Source: Flammulina velutipes
Lineage: Eukaryota > Basidiomycota > Agaricomycetes > Agaricales > Physalacriaceae
Length of the DNA stretch: 64,000 bases
Direction of reading: 5' to 3'
Assembly (NCBI GenBank): GCA_011800155.1
Contig: CM022378.1
Location: forward strand, 1,302,001 to 1,366,000
The number at the start of each line of letters is the position of its first letter. The first letter of the stretch is position 1. This document shows, one piece after another, positions 10,021 to 20,050 of the stretch. A program made the position numbers and the translations under genes. Below the pieces are notes generated by a model that was not told the origin of the DNA, searched no databases, and saw only the letters and a program-made list of their open reading frames with translations.

Positions 10021-12240
10021 CGGACGCGGCCTATTTAGCCGTTAAGGGAAAGAACAATGATGAAGGAGCGAAGATTACGCCAAGACTTACGCAAGTCGAG
10101 CGGAAACTCGCCCGGTCCAAATTACGGGTCCCAGGTCGTTAGGCGTATTCGACGCGATCCTGCCACTCTGGAAACTTTGAAAATGATTTTTCTAGGAGTA
10201 GTAAAGATACTTCAAGTGTCAGATAGGTCATCGAGACACGTAGTATTGTCCAACTCACCAGATGCAAGTAGCCCTCCTCCTCATCCTTTCGCTCATCCTT
10301 CCGTCTTTCGCTGGGCGACAGCGCAGGATCAACGTAATAGCCGATAGAACCTCCATCGGACCCTGAGCTCCGCCTCCCTTCCAACGGGCAACTCAGGAAA
10401 TGGAATTATCGGCCAAGTCCAGTTTTGCGCAATTTCGCAAGAACCATTGCGCGGGAGGGAAATACGACAGGCCAATCGATCCAGACTCGCTACCCTGAGA
10501 GACGCCTGATCCTTAGCACGGCCGCCCAGAGACGGGGACCTTGAAGTTGGGTAGTTTGCGCCAACGTAGTTTGTAGATGAATAGACATTCCCAGCAGATA
10601 TTGAGAACAAGCCGCGTTAGAGTATCGCCAAGGAGTCGTTTCAGGGATACCAAGTCGTCAGAGTTCAAGTCCGTCGCATAGACATGAGCGTCGAAAGCAG
10701 AGTTGGATCGAGCGTGTTCGCGATTATTGATTAGATTGACAAGTTTCGTCACAGGGCACTGATCGCTCGGATTGTCAGGGTCCGATCCTCCTCACGCAGC
10801 GTTCAGACGGTTTGCGTACTTTCGCAACGTCTAGAGGCTCCGGAAGTTGCCGGGAATAGCTTTGAAGGATGATATACGGTGTATTCAGCGCCACAGATGG
10901 TAAGGCAGTTGTGCATTAGCTTGCGTTTGCTCGTTCTCACTCTGGCAGGTATCTTTCGACTTTCGACGTGGGTTACGACCACAAACCCTTCAAATCAAGA
11001 TGGAATCATACGTTTCCTATCTCCGAGGTTCATTTCCGAGCCATTTCAGCCGACTCCGTTTGACGGAACGTATGACCTCCCGCCGCGCCCAAATATGGAT
11101 CCGGACAAGAATACCGTCCCAGTGGGACTCGTTTGAGAGCGTGATATTAACGCTTAGGGTCGTATATAGCTTCGAAGATATCTCTAAGGGTACGACGGAA
11201 ACCTCGAATGGCGGAACGCAGGCGTGATAGGTTGGTCACTTGGCATCTGGATTGTAATCAATGTTCGGGTTTAGCTCATTCTCGATACGGGCATGACTCA
11301 GTCAGTGTTTTGTATACTAGCACATTATGAATAGCAGAACATCAATGCAATAGTTGCAGAAAGGTGATTACCCCGTATCTTGATTCTTTGGGATTCCGTA
11401 GCAAAGACATTGCTACACACATTGAATGTATTAAAGGCGCAAACACCGTAACAAAATTAGGTATGTCATTAAGAAGCTATTTCTAACGATTCCGAGCTGG
11501 CAACGTTGATACCTTGGCTCATGCCCCGCTGCGCCACATAATGCCTGCTGTTCCGCGCGCTCCAGTGTGCATTTGGCGTAAAGCCAAGCATTGTATATGT
11601 CCAACAGATAATAGTGCGCGCCGTGCGTGTCACGTAATAGCGAATCTAATGCATATTCAGCGGCGAAATCTCGATGCAGACAGAGCAGTCTACTCACCAT
11701 GCAAATGTTGCCACGATTGAGGAGACGTTCTGACGTTTACTGTGTCGTATGACTCGCGCAAAGCGTCGGAAAGCAGCAGAATGTCCGGGAACGAGCAAAA
11801 CACGTCAGAGTTGAGTGTGGCGTCACTGGTGTTGGTGTTGGAATTGAGTACGTGGCATGAGTGAGCTGTGCGGAAATGCAAGGTTAGTGGTAAGGTATTG
11901 CGCAAGAGAGTGCTACGCACCAAACTGCCCAACCGTCAATGCAATTCACAACCGCCGCAGAGTCGGATATTGCGCGGCGGGTGTATTGTGTATCCTTTGA
12001 CCTCACGAGCTAAGGGTGTGGGTACATGTGACCAAGGGAGCTATTGGGAGCTCAGCTGCGTGATAAATGCTGCCACAACGCGCGGAATGTTGACTGGGAG
12101 AGTGCGAGTTCACCGGACCAGAGTTGGAAAGAACCAAAGAGCGAGTGATCACTCCGTCTCCGTCCTCCCTGCACGAACAATGGGAAAGACTCTCAACCCT
12201 AATTACGGGGCTCTTGCTCCGGGGGATAATGTATGGCGCC
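10021..12240. other. unit 1 middle, no intact gene
   Basis: Short frames on both strands (10057-10347 +, 10329-10752 -, 10879-11136 +) show no family motif. A minus-strand segment at 11431-11700 includes DTHGAHYYLLDIYNAWL, which faintly recalls the GDHLTLLNIYNAW signature after the ratchet domain of DEAH-box RNA helicases. Nothing else of a helicase is visible. A 206-residue plus-strand frame (11868-12488) has low-complexity Pro/Ser/Arg composition and looks accidental. Confidence 0.35.
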
Positions 12241-12246
12241 ACGATG

Positions 12247-12445
12247 GATTCTGGCCCGAGTCACGGCCAAGCCCACACTCTTCCGTCCTGCCACCACGTC
12301 GACCCCCCTACTATGCACTCCCGAGGGATCTTGTGAGTTTCGCCACCGTGGATTCTGGCTCAGTCAAGCTCTCTTCTGTCCTGCCACCATGTCGACCCCC
12401 ACACTATGCAAGTCAGTTGAGTTGTCCGATGGATCTTGTACTCGA
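12247..12445. repeat. two imperfect ~95-104 bp tandem copies, unit 1
   Basis: GATTCTGGCYCRGTCA-type sequence at 12247 and 12351, each followed by CCTGCCACCAYGTCGACCCC and CTATGCA (12287 and 12380). The two copies are about 80% alike with small indels and are present in every full unit. Confidence 0.55.
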
Positions 12446-12479
12446 GGTTTGCTTACCTTTGCCAGCTGCCCCCTCGTTT

Positions 12480-13500
12480 ATTGAATGATGCTATAGGTAA
12501 GTCTATCATACTTTCCTTTCGGTTTTCCTAATTCGTGATTAGTCGACGCATGGGAACTATTTAAGTTCTTTTTTGACCATGTTCCCACGGCCGACGTCGC
12601 GCAAGCTATACCTTGGTTTCGGTAAGTCAAGGGAACCATTTACGTTGACTCGTCCTGACCTTGGGTTTAGCTATAGTTTCGGTACTGACCTTTGATTTAG
12701 CTGTTCATCGACACCGCACGAGCTGTGCTATGCTTTCGGTGAGTAAATGCAATCATTTGTGTTGACTTTGTACTTACCTGAGTTATGTTTTGCAGACTTT
12801 GCTATTTCTGTGCCCGTCGACATGAACGGCATAAGGACTATCGGCGCACAATCCTCACCTACATGCTCCCAGTCTGCCTCGATTCGGAAACTCTACTAGC
12901 AAGATGCGACTCACATGATTTCGCGTCGACGCTATGATCGACGTCCCGTGAGCGAGTAAGTCCCGTTGTCGCCAATCTATACTTGTGCTAACCCTCTTGT
13001 CAGGAGGGGTTGCTCACGAGAGTATCATCCTGCAATCAGCATGAGTACTTTCCAACACTCTTGGTATCGCCACTGGCCTTTGAGTTAGGACGTCGGAGCA
13101 AGAATATGACAGCAAACGTCGGAGTAAGTGTCTACGCTTTGGTATGGTTTGGGAATTGATGTTTTGCATAGCATGACGAGCCGTTTTTGTGAGCTATAGC
13201 GGGCAACATTTGGTCAGTACAGATGTTGCTTCTTAGGTCGACGTTTGGTAAACAAGGTGTGTACGAACACCTTAGCTCAAGTTTGGGTTGCACTGACTTT
13301 GCATTCAGCTATCATCTTCCCGTCGCCAAGCTACATCAAGCTTTTGGTGAGTATTCAGCTGGCCTGCGTGATAGGAACCGTAGATTGACTTGTACTGATA
13401 ACATGATCCAGTCTATTCCGTTGACATCTCGTCGTGTTTTTTTTTTTTGGCACGTCGAGTGCGTAGTTTGAGTGCTGAGTTCTGCTCGTTCGCGTTGCTT
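12480..13500 (+). other. decayed exon-intron blocks, unit 1
   Basis: A run of splice-like junctions (TATAGGTAAGTC, TTCGGTAAGTCA, TTCGGTGAGTAA, TTTTGGTGAGTATT with matching TTTAG/TGCAG/CCAG acceptors) joins short GCTATRYYTTYGG-like segments. Blocks around 12590-12830 and 13237-13440 resemble each other, suggesting a degraded internally repetitive gene on the plus strand. No open product can be assembled. Confidence 0.35.
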
Positions 13501-14095
13501 ACGTAAGCTAGCGGCGCATATTTTATTGTACTTGTGAACATTAGACTTTTTATTTCAGGGTCAAGCATCCAGATATCCAATGAGACAGCGGCGATGGGAG
13601 GCAGGTAGATAAAATGTGCATCTAAGCGAGAGTGTCGAAAGAGGAAGGACCGCGCCCCCTTCTCACACTGCCCCTGACCAGGACACCACTCCCGCCCCAG
13701 GCCACGTCACCCACTCACGCCAGAGACCACTCCACACGCAAGCTCAGGCCACCGACCGCATCCACCGCAGACGATGACTTGGATCATGTCCGCTCATGAT
13801 TCTAGTCAAACCACCTTACCTTAGTAGTCCTACAGCATCGAATCCATCATACACTGCATTGGAAACATCAAGTATCGTTTCGTTGTCATGTTCGGCTGCG
13901 CGGAACGTCATTTTGATCATACGTGGCGCGCAGTGGTTTCAGTATTTCATTCTTGTCTTCTTACCACCATCATGTCCTGACTGCGCTTGCACTATTTAGT
14001 TCCCTGGACGTCGCACAGCACCATCCTTTGCTCAACATGCACGACCCAGAAGACATGGAGAGTTCACCGTCGCTCAGCAAACGAAGTAGGACGTT

Positions 14096-14103
14096 AACGC
14101 GTC
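14096..14103 (+). repeat. target-site duplication, left copy
   Basis: AACGCGTC immediately before the element. The identical octamer at 25645-25652 follows it. Units 3-5 have a single AACGCGTC at this place, so this is a true duplication of 8 bases. Confidence 0.92.
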
Positions 14104-14130
14104 TATGGGCGGTATAGTGTTGCATAATTC
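14104..14130 (+). repeat. left terminal inverted repeat
   Basis: Pairs with 25620-25644. The match is GGCGGTA, then a two-to-three base difference, then TGTTGCATAATTC, with a 2-base offset at the extreme tip. Confidence 0.85.
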
Positions 14131-14159
14131 TAGACGGCACTTTTTTTGTTGTTTTACAT

Positions 14160-14365
14160 GATTGTATTTCACTTTATTCAAATTGATATTCACTTGTGTG
14201 AATGTGGCGTCACTTTATCAAATCAAATTTCACTTTGACAATGTCGTGCTGGCTCACTCAAATTGGCTCTCAGTTTGACAATATCTGCTTCACTTTGGCA
14301 AAAGCAGTTTCACTTTTCAAAATTGGCAAATCCACTTGGGCAATATAGCTTTTACTTTCAACCAT
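14160..14365 (+). repeat. left subterminal TCACTTT motif array
   Basis: About nine spaced copies of TTTCACTTT or one-base variants (for example near 14166, 14189, 14210, 14228, 14290, 14308, 14332, 14352), often followed by -GACAAT or -CAAAT. Arrays like this are typical transposase-binding regions of large TIR elements. Confidence 0.75.
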
Positions 14366-14398
14366 CAAGGACAAGATGTTCAAGATAGAGTTTTACAT

Positions 14399-15983
14399 TT
14401 AGATTTGAGCATCTACATAAGCACCTAGAAGTAGAGCAGCTCGACAATACACATCAATTCCCCAATTCCCGTCATCCTCTGTGAAGTCAAAATCCCCGAG
14501 CGCCTCTCGGGCCTCCTGAATATCAGCATCATCATGTAGCGCTGAGTTAGGATCTGACGGATCTACTGGAGGCACAGCCAAACCCGCGTCTTCAACACCC
14601 TCAACTCCGTACCATCCATCAACCAATGAGATATTGTCCCCGACATCCCCAGTCCAAACTCCTTGGTTCATAAGTTGCTGCCGGCTGAGCTCGTACATAG
14701 CGACTGGGCTGCGATAATGTGCCGTTCGAATCTGATGGTGGTTCCATGCATGCTTGGCTCGATTGAGGGATTCCTGTATCCGGGGCTGAAATACAAGGTA
14801 AAGCGCCAGACTTTGGATGGGATTTTCCTTCGACCAGAGCTCGTTCCTTTCCAGGTAGAGAAAAACTTGACGAAATGCCTCTAGACTGTCCTTTTGAATG
14901 TCCACCCATAGACGCTCGATGCGCACATTATGTGTGGATCTAAAAAGAGATAAGTCTTGAACATAATATAAGAATATTGTACACACCTCCCCCGAAGATA
15001 TGCTCGATGAGCATCACCCCATTTAGCCAGCATAGCCTTTTCTATCCCATTATTCTCAGTTCCAAAGTCTCCCCGTACACGACTAGGCCAACCCAGTTCC
15101 TTTGCGCCTGCCAGAAAGCACTGTAGAACAGTGTCAGATCTCTTGTTGGAACGACATTCCATGTAGACGATGAGGCGTGAGTGCCCATCAACGCATCCGT
15201 GAACCCAGAATCCCCAGTGTTTGAGCTTCTCATGACCGTCTTGATGCCATAGAGCATTGGCGCCGCGAACTTTGTAAACACGTCTCTTAGTGACATTGCG
15301 CCATCTGGAGAAAGTTTAGTATATATTGACACGTAGAAAATGTGTGCAGCGCACCTTGTCAGGACCCCAAGGATATCCACCCGTCGCAGACTATCTTGAA
15401 CTCTTTTCCGCGGTATATGAACTCCCATGGCCTCCAGATGACCCATCATAATTGCTGAGCCAATGAAAGGATGCTCCAACGATTTTTTGGCCACAATTTC
15501 GTCGAGGTCCGTGTCCGATATTTGACTGAATTCCTTCCTCTCAGGTGAGATGCCAGCGCGCTGAAGGTGTCGATAGAGGGTAGTTCTATTCACCCCGTAG
15601 GCCTCTGCTATGCTCTCCCATGAGTTTCCCAGATCATGTAAGAGACAGAGACGCTGAACATCTATGTTGAATGAGGGACGCCCAGGACGGCCTGTATATA
15701 TTCGGTGGAGGTAGGATGCAATAGGTGCTGGGGGCGTCTCTAGAAAGCGGTCTAGTTCCACGATGTGCAGGTCAACATAGTCCAGCATATGTTCCACGTC
15801 CAAATGAGCTAGATGAGGGTCGTCGAGAGAATGGAGAATGGTTCGAATGGCGTACAGTTGGTGGACAATACGTTCGACAGTAGGGACCTCAGCATTGGGA
15901 AAGGATGATATGGCGAAACGGGCTTCGTTGACAATATTATGGCTATGCGAAAGGAAGACCTGAATAGGATCGCGCGTAGTCAT
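14399..15983 (-). CDS. integrase-core (rve-like) DDE transposase
   Basis: 495 residues in three exons (15983-15355, 15304-14987, 14939-14399). Residues ~121-145 form a helix-turn-helix (ESIAEAYGVNRTTLYRHLQR) after a GRPGRP hook-like stretch. The RNase-H-like core has ANALWHQDGHEKLKHWGFW with Asp232, VRGDFGTENNGIE with Asp289 and STHNVRIERLWVDI with Glu324, a D,D34E triad. The splice joining exons 2 and 3 places RIERLW correctly after the intron. The family is the eukaryotic integrase-core group seen in basidiomycetes and some animals (IS3EU/Ginger-like by memory, not verified). All catalytic residues are present, so it may be active. The stop is ~295 bases from the left end of the element. 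It most likely cuts and joins the element's ends. Confidence 0.85.
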
Positions 15984-16260
15984 GTTGGTAGGTTGGAAAG
16001 ATTAACGGAGCTCGGGCCGTGCAGTTGACGCTCAGCGCCTACAAAAAAAAATATAAATATATGTATCAAAAAACTACAAGAACAGCTACAAGAACAGCTA
16101 CAATAACTAGCTAAACAAGAAATAAGCTAAGACAATAGGTATAATACTCTAAAAAGGCTTGAGTCGATTGACGACTAATGTCAGAATTGTACAGATATCA
16201 ATCCAAACTTTAGGCTGCGTTGCATTTCGATCTGGGTGGTAGGTCTAGATAGAGAGAATA
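15984..16260. other. spacer with short direct repeats
   Basis: 277 bases between the integrase start and the end of the next minus-strand gene. It includes three near-tandem AGCTACAAGAAC-like copies (~16072-16105) in an A-rich stretch and probably holds the integrase promoter. Confidence 0.4.
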
Positions 16261-19200
16261 TCAGCTCCCACGTTGCAAACATAGTTGGTATGATAGTACC
16301 TTCTGCGCGGCCATCCAAGCAGCCTTGTTGGTGGCTCCGTCTGTCGAGGTTTTGAATGTATCCCGTGTGTCGCGATTAGGGTGGGGGAAATCGCGTTGAA
16401 GGCGCCGGATAAGTTCTGACCATCCCAGGCCTTTGCTTTGCTCCAACTTGTGCGCCTTGGCAATACGGGGATCCTGGCGGACAGTTGATGTTGAGGGTGT
16501 TGAAGTAGGCATGGTATATGTATCGGTGTTGTCTGTGTTCCTCGGAAACATGTAACGGAAGTATGTTGCTGGAACGATATCAGTATGGGCTAAGTGATTG
16601 AGGGATGGAACACGTACCGGGAATAATAAGCTCCAGATACCACTCGGTATCGATGCCGTACGGCATTGGTTTGATATCTATGTCAGAGTCAATAAAAGAA
16701 GATGAGTAGACGAACGAAAAAACTAACTTGTGTCAGTAGGAATATCCCCGTTCACAGGCTCATAGTTCCCGGTCCTAGAGTTTAGAATAATTAGAGAGAG
16801 AGTAAGGATGGATGAAAGGGAAAGACGTACGTTGGATTGAACTTGGCGTCTTTTTCCTCAATGTCATTAGGACGGGCTTGATTGTAGAGGTTTGGATGCT
16901 AAGAGAATGATAATGAGAATAGACTAAAGAGAAACACAAAAGACATACCTGCAGGACATGACGTATCTTCCAGCCAACGCACAGAAGAAAGTCGCCGACG
17001 ACCTTCAAGATACCCTCGTACTCCCGGTTCACGGGGCGCTCTCTCACCAAGTATCTGCTGCTTGCTAGCAGCAGATCCAATCCGAACTCGCCGGTACTGA
17101 GAACATCGATCTTGAGATCTTGGGCCCGAGTGGAGGTTCCTGCAAAGGCCTGGATATGATCTTGAATACTGTCCGCTCCGATAGCGAAGGACCCCCGAAT
17201 ATCCTGCCAAATGTCTGGTACGCGTGCGGATAAAAATGGGTATGTTTTCAAAACAGGTCTGAGGCAAATGCGGATAAAAATGGGGTGAATTTTGAAAGTG
17301 GTATGGTACCAGGTGCGGATAAATTTTGGCGGCTGGGGAGGTCAGAGGCGCCGTGCGGATAAAAAAAAATTCGCACTAGCAAGCTCGGACACCGCACGGA
17401 CTCGCTAATGCCGCGTTTGATTTCGACTAATGGCACTTCGGCCGCTGTTAACTTTAGTCATCGCAGGGATGGCGCGGAGATGCCGAATTTCGGCACCTCG
17501 CCCCGTGCGCCACACTGGGGCCTGATACGGCATGCGGATAAAAATCACGGCTTCGAGAGGTATGGTACCATATGCGGATACACCTTCCTTTTTGGGATGC
17601 GGATAAGAACCTCCAACCTCGGTATCAGACATTTGGTGGGATATTCGGGGGTCCTGATAGCGACATCGCGAATCATGCGATCGAGCTTGACGAAACCAAT
17701 GTGAACGGGAGTATGGGGCGCGGCGGATCTCTGTGTTATAAGAATCAGCAGTATTCAGATATTGAATAAAAGATACTTACAATGTGATCTTCAAGAAGAC
17801 CTTGATTAACTACCACCATCGCCTCCAACTGACGGAAGCCGGACTTGGGGAACCAATGACATGGTTTGACGTTGTCGAAGAAGAAGTTGAGCAGGCAAAT
17901 GATGTCGTGGCCATAGTCAGAGAGGCGATCGTGGACCTCGACCAGGAGTGTGTAGTCGGCGTCCGACAGGTCAGCCAGTTTGGCTACTTGTTCGATCAGT
18001 GTCGACCAGGCAGTGAGAGCCTCCACAGCAGAAGTGATACCCAAATTTCCTAGACGCATGCGACGGGAATACTCTGGAATAGTGTTGGGTGTACTGCCGA
18101 GAGGGGCGCTGCTTATTGTATGAGCTAGTCTTGATAAAGGGGCCATTGCCTCAACGTAGTGGCCGGCGGAAGAAACCATTTCAGTAGCCAAGTGGGGATG
18201 TTCGCGAAGTGAACCCTTGAGGATAGTATCGAGAATGCCTTGAGCATGTCCGGTGACTGGAGGAAAGTTGGAATATGGCAGGATAGAAGAGTGTGCGTGC
18301 TAGGATGATTTAGGAAACAGTATCATTCAAGCAGAACATGACTTACCCATTTCCCACTAGCCCCGTAAGAGCTGCTGCCCCCAATGATTTTGAGAGTGTC
18401 TGGAGGTGCGTGGGTATTGACCACAAGACGCTGAGCGTCTGTGATTGATTTGGGTATTGTCAAAACCTATTAATGTTCAGCAGAATCCACAAACGCAGAA
18501 TGATACTTACACGGCGTGAAGTACTGGAGCCAACGTCTGGTGCCGTCGCTGTCTCTCTGGGCTCGGTAAGGTTGGCGGTCGGTTTGGTTTCCTCCGGGGA
18601 CTCAATGTTGATGTGGTTGCCATCGTTAGTCTTGCGACGCTTGTAGGTCCGTTTGGGAGCTGGTGAGGATGACCGCTGGAAAGATTGTTAGATGCGTATA
18701 TGACAGAGAGATATAACGCACCTTTTTTGATGTATGGCCCTCCGGTCCTTCCATATCTTGATAGTTTGACGCTAGGCATACGTAGAGACAATACTTGACA
18801 TCCGACGGCTTGACCTTCGACGGCTGGGACTTGGAGAATTGCCTGAATAAACAAGGTTTAGTATCTGGGAGTCGAGAAAACAATGCACTCACTGGCTCAG
18901 CAACTTAAAGTCCAAGGCGTCCTTTTGCAACCAATCTGTCGGCTCCAAAGCGCTGGCTGTCCCTTGTCCGCGCCTAACCAACTTCATAACATGGAAGATG
19001 GGGGTGGTGGTTGCGTCCTCCGGAGCTTCTTCCTCCTCGTCGACAATCCCGTTACCGATGATGTCTGACGAGACGTCCGCAATTGCCTTAATGATGTCCT
19101 TGCAGGTTGCAGTAGTGTTGACCTGAATTTTTCGAACCAGATTGTACTCTGGCTGGCGAAGCTCATTAAACCTAAGGCATATTCTATTAGTTATAATATG

Positions 19201-20050
19201 CAAGAATGTAGTGTAGAATACGCACATTTCCTCTGAAGGACGTCGAAGTTCTCCTTTGTGTGCTGCTGTAGTCCATGGCTGCCAGCACACAGTAACCTCC
19301 TCGACTGGAACTGAAACCTCCGCCTGCATGCTCTTCTTCTTTGCCTTTCCTTTGGGGGCGCGTCCGGTCCTGTTCTGCAGGCGCTCACTAACGATCTGAC
19401 AAGTGGTTAGGTAACAATGAAAACATGAATATAAGGTAAATCTACCTCTTTGGCCGGATCGAAGGCTCCCGTACTAGACTTGGCTTCATTGGTGCGCTCT
19501 TGGGTCCTGGCCTTGGAGGCGTCAACGAAGGCGGTTGTGCTGGCTTCCTTTTCCTTGGACTCCTTGTCCTTGTGGGCATGAGAGCCCGCCACAAAAGGTG
19601 AGGACTTAAAGTCCTTCCAGGATGTGGCCTTGTGCAAGGTGTCGGAAGTCGTGCGCGCGTTTTTGATAGTATCTGACGTGGCCCCACCAAAAGCAGCCGC
19701 GTCCACCTTGTTGGTATTTGCTGAGGCCTAATTGAGAATAGGTCAGACAGTGTATAGGGAATGAGCGTGAGGTCAAGACATACGGGGGATCTTGAAGCTA
19801 ATGATGGCTCGGGTTGAACGGAGTCCGGAACCGGCGGCTTCTGATAATCAAAAGTGAGAAATCTAAAATAGACCCAATATAGGCATGAACGCACCCTTGG
19901 GATGTGAGACGCCAGATAGCAATGGCAAATGGAGCACTTGTCAAAGGGCGTCCACTCGGACATATCCTTGCCTTCAACGTAGGCGCAACCACACTGCTGA
20001 GGGCAGTCATGTTTTTGGCAGGCGTCGAGGGTTTTGGGATCAAAAGGCAT
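16261..20050 (-). pseudogene. large cysteine-motif accessory protein of the transposon, broken by a MITE
   Basis: Minus-strand gene of about a dozen exons, roughly 800-900 residues. The N-terminus MPFDPKTLDACQKHDC has Cys/His at 11, 16, 20, 22, 39, 42, 44 and 49 in a zinc-knuckle-like layout (CX4CX3CXC..CX2CXCX4H). Next come a charged Lys/Ser-rich stretch, a folded-looking segment (FNELRQPEYNLVRKIQV), a nuclear-localisation-like PKRTYKRRK, and a helical C-terminal half ending in SKGLGWSELIRRLQRDF. I do not know the family or function; a DNA-binding partner of the integrase or dioxygenase is possible. A 468-base insertion (17188-17655) with an 8-base duplication sits inside an exon. Joining the flanks restores one frame (RMIRDV on to AIGADSIQDH), while the insertion introduces stops. 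It is therefore broken unless the insert is spliced out. Confidence 0.65.
17188..17655. mobile_element. 468-bp MITE-like element nested in an exon
   Basis: Target duplication GATAGCGA at 17180-17187 and 17656-17663. Terminal inverted repeats of ~34 bases begin AGGACCCCCGAATATCC at each end and continue with a few mismatches to GTCTGGTAC/GTCTGATAC. The interior holds seven same-strand copies of TGCGGATA (17225, 17269, 17314, 17354, 17533, 17573, 17599), several followed by AAAAAT and spaced ~40-45 bases, and two GGTATGGTACCA palindromes. There is no coding capacity, so it is non-autonomous. Its ends do not match the large element, so a different transposase moved it. Confidence 0.88.

Larger units (their letters stand above)
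5047..13770. repeat. tandem array unit 1 (~8.72 kb)
   Basis: First copy of a head-to-tail repeat whose other copies have a period of exactly 8708 bases. The left edge is defined by the first base matching later units (CGATGACTTGGATCA, 5048 versus 13772). It contains the 5' part of a Zn2Cys6 regulator gene (to ~6840), hairpins at 7076-7109, a decayed minus-strand multi-exon gene (7279-9847), a region without clear genes (10.0-12.2 kb) and decayed plus-strand exon-like blocks (12.2-13.5 kb). The first ~900 bases differ from units 2-5 by many substitutions and small indels, while from ~6.29 kb on every translated segment is identical to units 2-4. Confidence 0.95.

Noticed and set aside
11868..12488. 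206-residue plus-strand open frame, repeated in units 2-4
   Set aside because: Length alone is suggestive, but it crosses the ~95-bp DNA repeat and has Pro/Arg-rich composition with no motif. Its conservation among units is just repeat identity.
17221..17610. TGCGGATA iterons as a CRISPR or telomere-like array
   Set aside because: Copies are short, degenerate and unevenly spaced, lie inside a TIR-bounded MITE in a eukaryotic genome, and do not match a telomere repeat.
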